Source of the DNA: Vibrio diazotrophicus
Lineage (GTDB): Bacteria; Pseudomonadota; Gammaproteobacteria; Enterobacterales; Vibrionaceae
DNA length: 64,000 bases
Assembly (NCBI RefSeq): GCF_038452265.1
Contig: NZ_CP151843.1
Span: forward strand, 620,001-684,000
Reading direction: 5' to 3'
The notes beneath the pieces were generated by a model. The model was not told the origin of the DNA. It did no database searches and worked only from the letters and a program-made list of their open reading frames with translations. Positions within the stretch are counted from its first letter, which is position 1. Each line of letters starts with the position of its first letter. The position numbers were made by a program, and so were the translations under genes. Below are positions 33,321 to 41,346 of this stretch, in pieces.

Positions 33321-34785
33321 TCAGCTTATTATCCCTTTGTTCATTTATCTGATCGCCGTTTTTGCATTGGCATTTCTGACTCAGCGCTATCAAAAGGCTG
33401 GAAATTTTCTTACCGAATACTTTGTTGGCAGCCGAAGCATGGGAGGATTTGTTCTCGCCATGACCCTTGCTGCAACCTATGCCAGTGCTAGCAGCTTTAT
33501 TGGGGGGCCTGGAGCTGCGTATAAAATGGGGCTTGGTTGGGTTTTGCTGGCAATGATTCAATTGCCCGCCACTTGGCTTACTTTAGGCGTACTCGGAAAG
33601 AAATTCGCAATAGAAGCAAGACGCCACAACGCACTCACAATAAATGACATGCTTTATGCACGATATAAGAGCCGAAAAGTAGTGATTTTCTCTTCACTAG
33701 CACTGCTTCTGGCCTTCTTCGGGACTATGGTGGTGCAATTTGTTGGCGGTGCCAGACTTCTACAAACCGTTTTAGGGATTAGCTATCAGAATGGGCTGCT
33801 GATATTTGCATGTACAGTCGGAATATACACCACTATCGGTGGTTTCCGAGCCGTGGTTATGACTGACACCATTCAAGGGGTAATGATGGTTATTGGTACT
33901 GTCATTCTTCTGGCTGGCGTCATTCACGCCGGAGGAAGTCTCGAAAGTCTGATCACACAGCTTCACACTATCGATCCTGCACTGGTCTCTCCATATGGGC
34001 CAAATCATTTCCTTAGCCAACCATTTATTTTGAGCTTTTGGATTCTCGTCTGTTTTGGTGTTATCGGGCTGCCTCAAGCCGCCGTGCGATGCATGTCTTA
34101 CAAAGACAGTGCTTCATTACACAAAGGTATGGTGATTAGCACAATCATGATTGCACTATTGATGTTTGGAACCCATCTGACCGGTGCTTTGGGACGAGCA
34201 TTAGTGCCGGAGGTCGCCAGTCCTGACCAAATTATGCCAACGCTTATGATGACCGTTCTTCCACCGATGCTTGCTGGTGTTTTCCTTGCTGGTCCTATGG
34301 CAGCCATTATGTCGACCATTGATTCACAGTTGATACAGGCTTCTTCAACGCTGCTTAAGGATCTCTATATCAACTACATCAATCCTCAAATCGTTAAAGA
34401 AAATAATGCTGACCACAAGCTAAGTCGAATTTCCTTGTGGACTACAGGCATCTTCGCCAGCTTAGTCTTTGTCGCAGCAACGAATCCGCCTGACATGATT
34501 ATCTGGCTAAATCTGGTTGCTCTTGGTGGTTTACAAGCCGTTTTCTTATGGCCTTTGGTATTCGGACTATATTGGTCGAAAGCATCTGCATTCGGCGCGT
34601 TATCTTCGATGGTCATTGGGCTTGGGGTTTACATTAGTTTAATTTTGGCCAAGCCTGATATAGCGGGCATTCACCCCATAGTCCCTACGATGATCACGGG
34701 ACTGTGTGCATTTGTCATTGGCAGTTTTGTTAAACCTCGAAAAGACGTAAAACAGTCGTCAATGCCAATCAATGAACAGAGCTAA
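33313..34785 (+). CDS. panF: Sodium/pantothenate symporter PanF
   Basis: This 490-residue solute:sodium symporter has about 13 membrane segments and imports pantothenate (vitamin B5) for coenzyme A synthesis. Strongly conserved PanF stretches are EYFVGSRSMGGFVLAMTLAATY, SSFIGGPGAAYKMGLGWVLLAMIQLPA, VCFGVIGLPQAAVRCMSYKDS and GPMAAIMSTIDSQL. I prefer the ATG at 33313 (MNSQLIIPLF) because it aligns with the E. coli PanF N-terminus. ATG 33298 and 33304 are in frame, and none has a strong ribosome-binding site, so coupling to yhdT by overlap is likely. Confidence 0.93.
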   Translation: MNSQLIIPLFIYLIAVFALAFLTQRYQKAGNFLTEYFVGSRSMGGFVLAMTLAATYASASSFIGGPGAAYKMGLGWVLLAMIQLPATWLTLGVLGKKFAIEARRHNALTINDMLYARYKSRKVVIFSSLALLLAFFGTMVVQFVGGARLLQTVLGISYQNGLLIFACTVGIYTTIGGFRAVVMTDTIQGVMMVIGTVILLAGVIHAGGSLESLITQLHTIDPALVSPYGPNHFLSQPFILSFWILVCFGVIGLPQAAVRCMSYKDSASLHKGMVISTIMIALLMFGTHLTGALGRALVPEVASPDQIMPTLMMTVLPPMLAGVFLAGPMAAIMSTIDSQLIQASSTLLKDLYINYINPQIVKENNADHKLSRISLWTTGIFASLVFVAATNPPDMIIWLNLVALGGLQAVFLWPLVFGLYWSKASAFGALSSMVIGLGVYISLILAKPDIAGIHPIVPTMITGLCAFVIGSFVKPRKDVKQSSMPINEQS

Positions 34786-34801
34786 TTTGTTTTAAAGAAT
34801 G

Positions 34802-34842
34802 GCTGTTTTAATGAATGTGAGAGATGGGAAAATTAAAACGGC
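34802..34842. repeat. Inverted repeat downstream of panF
   Basis: Arms of 11 bases (34802-34812 and 34832-34842, core GTTTTAAT/ATTAAAAC) begin 17 bases after the panF stop. There is no T-run, so it is at best a weak 3'-end structure. Confidence 0.4.
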
Positions 34843-34905
34843 AAAGCACGCAATAAAGCGCAGTTCTATGAATTTGTTGGGATGGTTAATCTGATAGTAG
34901 AGATT

Positions 34906-34979
34906 TGGAGCGCGTAGCGAGAATCGAACTCGCAGCTTTAGCTTGGAAGGCTAAGGTATTACCATTATACGATACGCGC
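34906..34979 (-). tRNA. tRNA-Gly (anticodon TCC)
   Basis: On the minus strand the 74-base gene begins GCGCGTATCGTATAATGG and ends TACGCGCTCCA, so CCA is encoded. The acceptor stem is a perfect 7-bp GCGCGTA/TACGCGC. The anticodon loop reads CTTCCAA (TCC at 34947-34945), and the T-loop is GTTCGATTC. The sequence closely matches bacterial tRNA-Gly(UCC), which reads GGA and GGG codons. It is a single gene with no adjacent tRNAs in the window. Confidence 0.97.
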
Positions 34980-35130
34980 GCATCGAAAGGACGCTGCTAC
35001 TATGCCACAGAGTAGAAAAAATGAAACCGTTTTTTTATAAAAACTCGTTCATTTGCATATTAAGTAAGCAATTGAAGTTAAAGCGGTTAGATTTGCATCT
35101 ACATGCATTTTTTTAAAGTGCTTTAAGCGT

Positions 35131-35155
35131 AAAAAAGCCTCCCATTAGGAGGCTT
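35131..35155 (-). terminator. Terminator of the DUF3332 lipoprotein gene
   Basis: AAGCCTCC (35135-35142) pairs with GGAGGCTT (35148-35155). On the minus strand it is followed by TTTT, 20 bases after the stop. Confidence 0.88.
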
Positions 35156-35174
35156 AAATTAGATACTTGTAAGT

Positions 35175-35714
35175 TTAGATTTTTGAAGTCTGAACATAGT
35201 TAACCAGTTCTTCATTAGAAACGGTTGTAATATATTCATCGTTCAAGTAAAACGCTACGCTGTCTTCCCCTTTCTCACCACGTAAAAGTTTGTGAGAACC
35301 ATCTAGATAAGAAATATCCATTTGCATGGTGTTTTCATCAATCTGTTGCATTGTTGCTGACTTAACGTCGCCATTGTATGAAAGTGGAACTTCTGTCATT
35401 GACGAATCTAGCTTGTCATTCACTTTCAAAATAGCATCTGCTGGTGTATCAACAACAGCTGGAGACTTACCAGAAAGTGGGTTAGTACCTGTCCAGAATT
35501 CTACTGCGTTGAAAATAAACAAATCAGCAAAAGAAGCGATAGCATAAACAGGCGAAAGTAGTAAGAACATACCTTCACGACCGTAACGGTTATCCACGAT
35601 TTCTAAGTTGAATTTGCCAACCAAACCTGTGGTTGCCATTTGACCCATACAGCCAGTTAAAGAACTCACGCCTAATGCTGTTACCACTGCTATTTTAATT
35701 GCTTTACTTTTCAT
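35175..35714 (-). CDS. DUF3332 family lipoprotein
   Basis: This 179-residue protein has a lipoprotein signal peptide with lipobox SLTGC (cysteine near residue 22) followed by MGQMATTGLVGKFNLEIVDNRYGREGMFLLLSPVY, the hallmark of the DUF3332 family common in Vibrionaceae. Aspartate is absent after the cysteine, so outer-membrane sorting is expected. The C-terminal half (KLLRGEKGEDSVAFYLNDEYITTVSNEELVNYV) looks like a small beta-rich domain. ATG 35714 gives a normal N-terminus, with a GGTGATC element upstream. The function is unknown. It stands alone with its own terminator. Confidence 0.85.
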   Translation of the reverse strand: MKSKAIKIAVVTALGVSSLTGCMGQMATTGLVGKFNLEIVDNRYGREGMFLLLSPVYAIASFADLFIFNAVEFWTGTNPLSGKSPAVVDTPADAILKVNDKLDSSMTEVPLSYNGDVKSATMQQIDENTMQMDISYLDGSHKLLRGEKGEDSVAFYLNDEYITTVSNEELVNYVQTSKI

Positions 35715-35987
35715 CAAGATCACCACTGAGTTGGATAAAAATTAAGTGTAATCAATCAATTGCTTATTAGGAAATGTCCGAGGGGAATATTGACAAAAAC
35801 CTTACATAACTCAATGAATTTATTTTATATTTTCATTTTTGAGACTGCGCGTTTTATCTGTCCAGCATGAAGAATTCATAACCTGAATACTTGAAGACCT
35901 CCAACACTCTACGAAATAATCATATGTGGTCTACAATTGTGGTGAGAAACGATCTCGTGTCATTCACCGTCAATTAGGAGGTGCTAA

Positions 35988-36179
35988 ATGAACATTCGTG
36001 AAAGCATTGATGCACTTGAGCAACAAATTTATATCGCTTGCTCAGAAGGAGACTACGAAACGGTCAATATGCTTGAAGCGCAGTTAGAAAAATTGCGAGG
36101 AAAAGCCGAACATCCTTTCGATGAAGACCCTTACGCCTTGGAAGGCAGAGCTTTCCTCGATGATGACGACTGGAGTTAA
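35988..36179 (+). CDS. Small acidic hypothetical protein
   Basis: This 63-residue protein has two amphipathic helices (residues 1-37, coiled-coil-like: IRESIDALEQQIYIAC and YETVNMLEAQLEKLRGKAE) and an acidic C-terminus rich in aspartate (FLDDDDWS). It has an almost ideal ribosome-binding site, TTAGGAGGTG, ten bases before the ATG, which suggests high translation. I do not recognise a named family. Small helical proteins of this sort occur next to housekeeping genes in vibrios. It is convergent with the S4-domain gene across a shared hairpin. Confidence 0.72.
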   Translation: MNIRESIDALEQQIYIACSEGDYETVNMLEAQLEKLRGKAEHPFDEDPYALEGRAFLDDDDWS

Positions 36180-36205
36180 AAAATGGGGAGCCTATGCTCC
36201 CCATT
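36177..36205 (-). terminator. Terminator between the small protein and S4-domain genes
   Basis: AATGGGGAG (36182-36190) pairs with CTCCCCATT (36197-36205). On the minus strand it is followed by a run of Ts, so it chiefly serves the S4-domain gene. Confidence 0.85.
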
Positions 36206-36218
36206 GTCAAACTTAGCT

Positions 36219-36722
36219 TTAGAAAAACTTGATAGCTCCCCTACCGCCTATTTTTTCTTCTTTCTCAGGCTCAACTTCTACTGGCCTTGGCTTTGATTTC
36301 GCATTTGAATCAGACTTCTTATTCGCCTTGCTGGCAGCCTTGTTATTGGCCTTAGCTGGTACAGCTTTTTTCTTTTCCTGCTTCTTATTCTTTGCTTTAT
36401 CAGCTTGTGGCTTTGTCGGTTTTGCTTTTACTTCTTCAACCACATCTTCTGTTACAGGGGCATCACAAATCACCAAGTAAAACTCTTGGTTGAATTCGAT
36501 TAGATCACCATCGTACAATTTTCTGCGCTTGCGAAGTTCAACTTCACCATTAACAGCGACATAACCTTCCGTAATCGCGTACTTTGCTTCACCACCGCCA
36601 CTGACCACGTCAGCAATTTTTAGAACCTTATAAAGTTCAATGGGTTGATTATCGACTTCTACGCCAATAGCCTCTATCTCGATTTCTTCTTCATCATGGA
36701 AATCGGACTCAAATTCGTTCAT
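36219..36722 (-). CDS. S4-domain RNA-binding protein with basic C-terminal tail (YbcJ-like)
   Basis: This 167-residue protein has an acidic start, then an S4-type RNA-binding domain (about residues 27-88: IELYKVLKIADVVSGGGEAKYAITEGYVAVNGEVELRKRRKLYDGDLIEF) of the YbcJ group. Beyond residue 95 lies an extended lysine- and alanine-rich low-complexity tail (KNKKQEKKKAVPAKANNKAA), ending EKIGGRGAIKFF. YbcJ itself is about 70 residues, so the tail roughly doubles the protein. It probably adds nonspecific RNA or ribosome affinity. The precise role is unknown. Confidence 0.8.
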   Translation of the reverse strand: MNEFESDFHDEEEIEIEAIGVEVDNQPIELYKVLKIADVVSGGGEAKYAITEGYVAVNGEVELRKRRKLYDGDLIEFNQEFYLVICDAPVTEDVVEEVKAKPTKPQADKAKNKKQEKKKAVPAKANNKAASKANKKSDSNAKSKPRPVEVEPEKEEKIGGRGAIKFF

Positions 36723-36835
36723 TTCACATACCCATAAAATTTTTCTGCAGTTTAGCGTTTTACGCTTTGTTTATAAACCGAAACTCATTTATAAAACTAA
36801 ACTAAAAGTAAGCGTATAAAAAAGGACGAAGATTG

Positions 36836-37630
36836 ATGCGCAAAGTTTGGGTAGCCATGTTAAGCGGATTGACATACATGCCTTGGTGTTATGGGGAAAC
36901 AATCTCTGTTGAAATACTGACCGATGAGTCCTATCCACCTTATACCTATGCTGAAGATGGTGAAGCCGTTGGTATTTACCCTGATATCGTTCACGCCATA
37001 GATGAGAAACTGGTAGATTTCGATATCTCTATTCGCCCTGTGCCCTGGAAACGAGGACTGAAGCTTATTGAATCAGGGCGTAGCTTCGCTTTAATGCCTC
37101 CTTATTTTCACCCAGAAAGTCGTAGCTTCATTTCCCCCTATTCTCACCCCATGCTCGATGAAGATGTGGTGATTTTTTGCAACAATGACGTTATTAAGCA
37201 AAGCAGCCGAAAAATCTGGCCTGAAGACTTTTATGGTCTAACGATTGGCATAAACTCAGGATTCAATATTGGTGGTCCTGAATTCTGGCAAGCATCAGAC
37301 AATGGCAAACTCTCTATCTCAGAAGCAAAAGGAAATCAGCTCAATATTATTAAACTTAGAAGCCGCCGAATTGATTGCTATGTAAATGACTATATTTCTA
37401 TTCTTTGGGAGACAAAACGCTTACTTGAAGAAGAAGTATTGGAAAAACCTCTGACCTTTAGCCTTGCCATGCATATTAATACCGAATCGGGATATATGGC
37501 TTATACCAATGTCCATGAAGAGAGATATCCATATAAAGAGAAATTTGTCAGAGAGTTTGATGCTGCACTTATTGAGCTTCAAAACTCAGGAGAGATAGCG
37601 AAGATTGTTCAATATTACACCGGAGAATAA
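36836..37630 (+). CDS. Periplasmic solute-binding protein, family 3 (amino-acid type)
   Basis: This 264-residue protein has a signal peptide (MRKVWVAMLSGLTYMPWCYG before ETISVE) and a single SBP_bac_3 domain. The typical opening is TDESYPPYTYAEDGEAVGIYPDIVHAI, then PVPWKRGLKLIESG and a C-terminal FDAALIELQNSGEIAKIVQYY. ATG 36836 is preceded by AAAGGA. A TTG one codon earlier is less likely. No ABC permease or ATPase genes accompany it. It precedes a NarL-type response regulator, so it may serve as a detached sensory protein or act with a remote transporter. The ligand is unknown. Confidence 0.82.
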   Translation: MRKVWVAMLSGLTYMPWCYGETISVEILTDESYPPYTYAEDGEAVGIYPDIVHAIDEKLVDFDISIRPVPWKRGLKLIESGRSFALMPPYFHPESRSFISPYSHPMLDEDVVIFCNNDVIKQSSRKIWPEDFYGLTIGINSGFNIGGPEFWQASDNGKLSISEAKGNQLNIIKLRSRRIDCYVNDYISILWETKRLLEEEVLEKPLTFSLAMHINTESGYMAYTNVHEERYPYKEKFVREFDAALIELQNSGEIAKIVQYYTGE

Positions 37631-37751
37631 TTCCACCTACAAAACTCTCACTTTCCTACTTGGAAACTTCCCTTTTCCACACCTTCTGTAAGAAAAACCC
37701 TATAGTAGTTCCAAGAGTTAGAACTTAACGAATTAACCGAGGGTACACAAC

Positions 37752-38345
37752 ATGACAACGAATACAAAAACTGCACTGATTATCGACAGTTTCCCAATGG
37801 TACAACAAGCAATGCAACAGATGCTTCTTACAAACAATGGCTTCGATAAAGTACTGTTAGCCAGCGATGCTTTTACTGCAGCGTCAGCATTAAGACAACA
37901 TGATATTAGCTTAATTATTCTGGATATTCAGTTGGTGGGGTTTGATGGACTAGATTTCCTACGCCGCATGAGAGCAAAACAATTTGCAGGTAAAATATTG
38001 TTTGCCTCAAGCAATGAACACAGCATGTATTCCAATGCGGCTAAAAAAATGGGTGCTAACGGCTACGTTCTAAAAACGGAAAGTACAGAGATTATCCAAG
38101 ATGCTATTTCTAGTGTTCTACGTGGCTACAACGTCTTCAAACACAACAGTGACAACGAGTTTTCTGCGTTATCAAAGCGTGAAACGATTGTATATAACTA
38201 CCTTGTAAAAGGTTTCACCAACAAACGTATTTCTGAATTGCTATCAATCAGTACAAAGACGGTAAGTACCTACAAAAGCCGCATTTTGAACAAATGTAAT
38301 GTCGATTCAATCATAGAGCTCGTACAGTTGAAAGAATCTGCTTAA
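37752..38345 (+). CDS. NarL/FixJ-type response regulator with altered acidic pocket
   Basis: This 197-residue protein has a receiver domain (residues 7-120) and a LuxR-type helix-turn-helix (about 135-195: LSKRETIVYNYLVKGFTNKRISELLSISTKTVSTYKSRILNK). The phospho-acceptor is D58 in LIILDIQL, with S86 and K108 at the conserved switch positions. The acidic pair that binds magnesium is D12-S13 instead of Asp-Asp (TALIIDSFPMV), so phosphorylation may be weakened. It is a clear paralogue of the regulator at 40724-41332, which keeps both aspartates. No histidine kinase is adjacent. It overlaps the convergent LysR gene by four bases. Confidence 0.86.
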   Translation: MTTNTKTALIIDSFPMVQQAMQQMLLTNNGFDKVLLASDAFTAASALRQHDISLIILDIQLVGFDGLDFLRRMRAKQFAGKILFASSNEHSMYSNAAKKMGANGYVLKTESTEIIQDAISSVLRGYNVFKHNSDNEFSALSKRETIVYNYLVKGFTNKRISELLSISTKTVSTYKSRILNKCNVDSIIELVQLKESA

Positions 38346-39241
38346 GGGACAGAAAATTGTTCAATTTTCTTTTTAACAATATCTGAAAGCAACATGTGCA
38401 AGGGATTGCTTCTGTTACTCGCCTTCATCACAGCCACCAGCGAATAATTATCTATCTTTTGGTATACCTCCGGAAGAACACGGAAACAGAATCTATCATC
38501 CGTTACATCAAACAACTGACTCATCGAAAAACCGCCAATTTCATCAATTGCGTCCAGCATACAAATTAAGTTATCAACATAGGCATACACGTTAAGGTCA
38601 TGCCCGGCCAATGCTGTAATCTCTTGCAGAAGAATTTTGATGTCATGTCGACCACGCGCCGCCATTCCGACAAAAGGTAAGTCTAATACTTCTTCATCGC
38701 TCAAATCAACCATTCGAGAAGGCAGAATAACACCATGTCTTAACGTTTTTATGCGTCCCTGATACATCGATTTGTTTAATGTAGGGTTAAAGTAATTAAC
38801 ACCCAAATCAACATTGCCATTGGCTATGTCTTGAGTGGTATGGTTGTCATAAGTCAGTAAGGATATGGATGCTAAAGGGAATGTTGCTTTCAACTCCATC
38901 AACAACTGTGCGCCAAACTGGATGTGCATCACTGGAATGATAGCAATAGTAATTTCACCGTCATAATTGGCACAATCTATGGCGTTTTTTGCAAGTGCCG
39001 ACTGAATGGTGTTAATTCCGTCGATGATACTTGGAACCACTTCTTCAGTAAAAGCAGTAGGTTCAAGACCTTGACTGTCTCGAACAAAGAGAGGATCGTC
39101 GAGCTGCTCACGCAGTTTGGATAAATGCTTACTCACCGCACTTTCCGTTACCCCAAGAGAGCGGCCAACCAACTTTAAGTTTCTGTGTTTGTACAATAAA
39201 ACAAATGTTTGCAGTAAGTTGTAATCTAAATTATTTGGCAT
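38342..39241 (-). CDS. LysR-family transcriptional regulator
   Basis: This 299-residue LysR-type protein has an N-terminal winged helix (NLLQTFVLLYKHRNLKLVGRSLGVTESAVSKHLSKLREQL, residues 7-48) and an effector domain from about residue 95 (GEITIAIIPVMHIQFGAQLLMELKATFPLASISLL). The 'DPLFVRDSQGLEPT' junction is typical of the LeuO/NodD-like branch. It overlaps the response-regulator gene tail to tail by four bases and is not divergent from an obvious target, so the regulated genes are unknown. They could include the downstream cyclase-signalling genes. Confidence 0.83.
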   Translation of the reverse strand: MPNNLDYNLLQTFVLLYKHRNLKLVGRSLGVTESAVSKHLSKLREQLDDPLFVRDSQGLEPTAFTEEVVPSIIDGINTIQSALAKNAIDCANYDGEITIAIIPVMHIQFGAQLLMELKATFPLASISLLTYDNHTTQDIANGNVDLGVNYFNPTLNKSMYQGRIKTLRHGVILPSRMVDLSDEEVLDLPFVGMAARGRHDIKILLQEITALAGHDLNVYAYVDNLICMLDAIDEIGGFSMSQLFDVTDDRFCFRVLPEVYQKIDNYSLVAVMKASNRSNPLHMLLSDIVKKKIEQFSVP

Positions 39242-39369
39242 AACGAATCCGATTCTCTACCACATATTTGCAAAACAGCGACTAAATGCTTGTTTTGCTA
39301 ATTCAATTTTCTTTTAGCCACCAATCTATCACTGTTAAAGAGGATTAGCGAATCCAACAAAGAACAGGA

Positions 39370-40707
39370 TTACGCTTGTTTATCTTTATACAAATTTTCG
39401 TCAGCACGACGAATAGCAGACTCTACAGGTTCATTCTCCATCATTTCAACAACGCCTACGGAGACACCAACGCTTAGTGCATAAGGAGAGAAGGTCGTTT
39501 CGCCTACACACTCTTTTAGACGCTCTGCCAGTCTTGTTGCATTGTCTTGTTTACAACCGGGGAGTACTGCAAGAAACTCATCGCCACCAGAACGAATTAA
39601 GTAGTCCGTATCGCGGAATACTTCTTTCATCGCATTAGCAATTTGCTTGATCGCTTCATCGCCAACATGGTGTCCGTAGGTATCATTAATTGCTTTGAGC
39701 TTATTACCATCAATAGCAAGAATGCTAGCACTCTTTTCCTTGATGGCATTTTTGAAGTCTTCATTCTCAAGAACATTTCGGTTCAGGAGACCCGTCATCT
39801 GATCTTGCACAATATTACTCTGCGCCTCACTGAGTTCAATTTTGTTTAGATGCAGTTCTTTAAAACGGAATAAAATAAACCCACTGACTAACCAAATAAT
39901 GAAGAAAAAGACAAAGGTACTATAGACAATGGATAACACTGGAACCTTGTATACATATACCGTTGAGTTGTCGGCTACAAAATCGATGGTGTAGGCAAAT
40001 TTTCCATCAGTGGCATCGTTTCCATAAATAAATTCATAGAAGGTTACACCGTTGATGACTTTCTTATCGACATGGACATCCGAAGCACCGTCAAAACGCG
40101 ACATGTATATATCAATATTCACATCACCAATGATATAAATAGGGCTAGATACGGTGATAAACACTTTCCCCTCTTCATTGCGATAAGGGTCTGATATTAG
40201 TATCCGGTCTAACAATCGTCTATCCGATGCTTCCAACGCGCAATTACGTTGAGCTAAGCATTGTTCAATTTCAATGTCTGCATCCTTCTTATCAACTGAC
40301 GTTAGAGAACTGATGTAAGAACGGTAATACATCACATCCTCTTCAGGTAGGATAGTCGGCATTTCATCAACCAACTGATGAAACTCACTTTCAATCACAA
40401 TATCAATGTTCGATAGTTCATCTTTGTCATTTAGGTGCTGAAGACGGCTATCTTGATTGTCTAGTAACGTTTGATTTTCCTTTTCAATGGCGTCGTACTT
40501 ACTCACTTCACTTTCAAGAATTTTGCTGGTGAAAAAGAGTACTTGGTTGTACTGCGCCATTGTTTTGGAAAATTTTTCAAATTCCAATTCACGTTCATTA
40601 ATATGCGAATCCACATAAAAAACCATAGAGATCACGTAAAGGATCAAACTGAGCATAAAACTGGTCAGCACAATTTCTTTGATGTTTTTGTTTGTTTTCA
40701 TCGCCAT
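39370..40707 (-). CDS. Membrane-bound diguanylate cyclase (GGDEF)
   Basis: This 445-residue protein has one membrane helix at about 11-31, a periplasmic sensor region of about 220 residues (31-255, with a cysteine pair C150/C156 and no family I can name), a second helix at 257-280 and a cytoplasmic GGDEF domain from about 300. The active site is SGGDEF (374-378), and the inhibitory I-site RxxD (R365-D368) is precisely five residues upstream. It is therefore expected to make cyclic di-GMP with product inhibition. It follows the response regulator in the same direction, 16 bases away, and so belongs to the same transcription unit as the EAL and regulator genes. Confidence 0.88.
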   Translation of the reverse strand: MAMKTNKNIKEIVLTSFMLSLILYVISMVFYVDSHINERELEFEKFSKTMAQYNQVLFFTSKILESEVSKYDAIEKENQTLLDNQDSRLQHLNDKDELSNIDIVIESEFHQLVDEMPTILPEEDVMYYRSYISSLTSVDKKDADIEIEQCLAQRNCALEASDRRLLDRILISDPYRNEEGKVFITVSSPIYIIGDVNIDIYMSRFDGASDVHVDKKVINGVTFYEFIYGNDATDGKFAYTIDFVADNSTVYVYKVPVLSIVYSTFVFFFIIWLVSGFILFRFKELHLNKIELSEAQSNIVQDQMTGLLNRNVLENEDFKNAIKEKSASILAIDGNKLKAINDTYGHHVGDEAIKQIANAMKEVFRDTDYLIRSGGDEFLAVLPGCKQDNATRLAERLKECVGETTFSPYALSVGVSVGVVEMMENEPVESAIRRADENLYKDKQA

Positions 40708-40723
40708 ATTCTGTGAGGTGAAT

Positions 40724-41332
40724 TTAGATAATGTTTTTGTTAATGCTCATTAACTCAACAATCGATTTAACGTTGTACTTCTCCAGTATACGAGATTTAT
40801 ACGTACTGATTGTTTTAGGACTAAGAGAAAGAATGCTCGCTATCTCTTTGTTACATTTGCCATCTACAAGATAAGTAAATACCACAAGTTCTTGTTTAGA
40901 CAACTGTACGTCATTCGAACCACTATCTTTCATCAGTTTGTAAAAACTATAGCCGTTTAGAATACATTCCACAGCATCGTTAAGAATATTTAAATCTTCG
41001 GATTTACATACATAACCATCTGCCCCCAGCTTGTACGCTGTTTCTGAATAGAGTCGGCTATCGTTTGCTGATATAAACAAAGATTTTCCTGTAAAACCAT
41101 GAGATTTGATACGGCGAAGCAACTCAAAACCGTCCGACTTCACTAAGTTGACGTCTAAGATAAGAAAGTCAATATGCTCTTTTTGAATCAGTTTTTGTGC
41201 CTTAATTGGATCTTGTTCAACGATGATAGTTTCGAATCGTCCACCTTTATCCAAAAGTTGTTTAATTGCAGCACATACTAGTGGGTGATCGTCGACAACA
41301 AGACAAGTTAAAGAAGTATTTGTTTGAATCAT
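40724..41332 (-). CDS. NarL/FixJ-type response regulator (RocA/BvgA-like)
   Basis: This 202-residue protein has a receiver domain with intact acidic pair D14-D15 (LVVDDHP), phospho-acceptor D60 (LILDVNL) and a conserved lysine in VCKSED. A LuxR-type helix-turn-helix follows (about 140-195: LSKQELVVFTYLVDGKCNKEIASILSLSPKTISTYKSRILEK). It lies 14 bases after an EAL-domain gene and before a diguanylate cyclase gene. The order sensor, receiver-EAL, NarL regulator resembles the Pseudomonas RocS-RocR-RocA and Bordetella BvgSRA systems, so I infer it was the output regulator of the disrupted sensor described at 43396-44193. Confidence 0.87.
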   Translation of the reverse strand: MIQTNTSLTCLVVDDHPLVCAAIKQLLDKGGRFETIIVEQDPIKAQKLIQKEHIDFLILDVNLVKSDGFELLRRIKSHGFTGKSLFISANDSRLYSETAYKLGADGYVCKSEDLNILNDAVECILNGYSFYKLMKDSGSNDVQLSKQELVVFTYLVDGKCNKEIASILSLSPKTISTYKSRILEKYNVKSIVELMSINKNII

Positions 41333-41346
41333 TACAGTTAGCCTCG

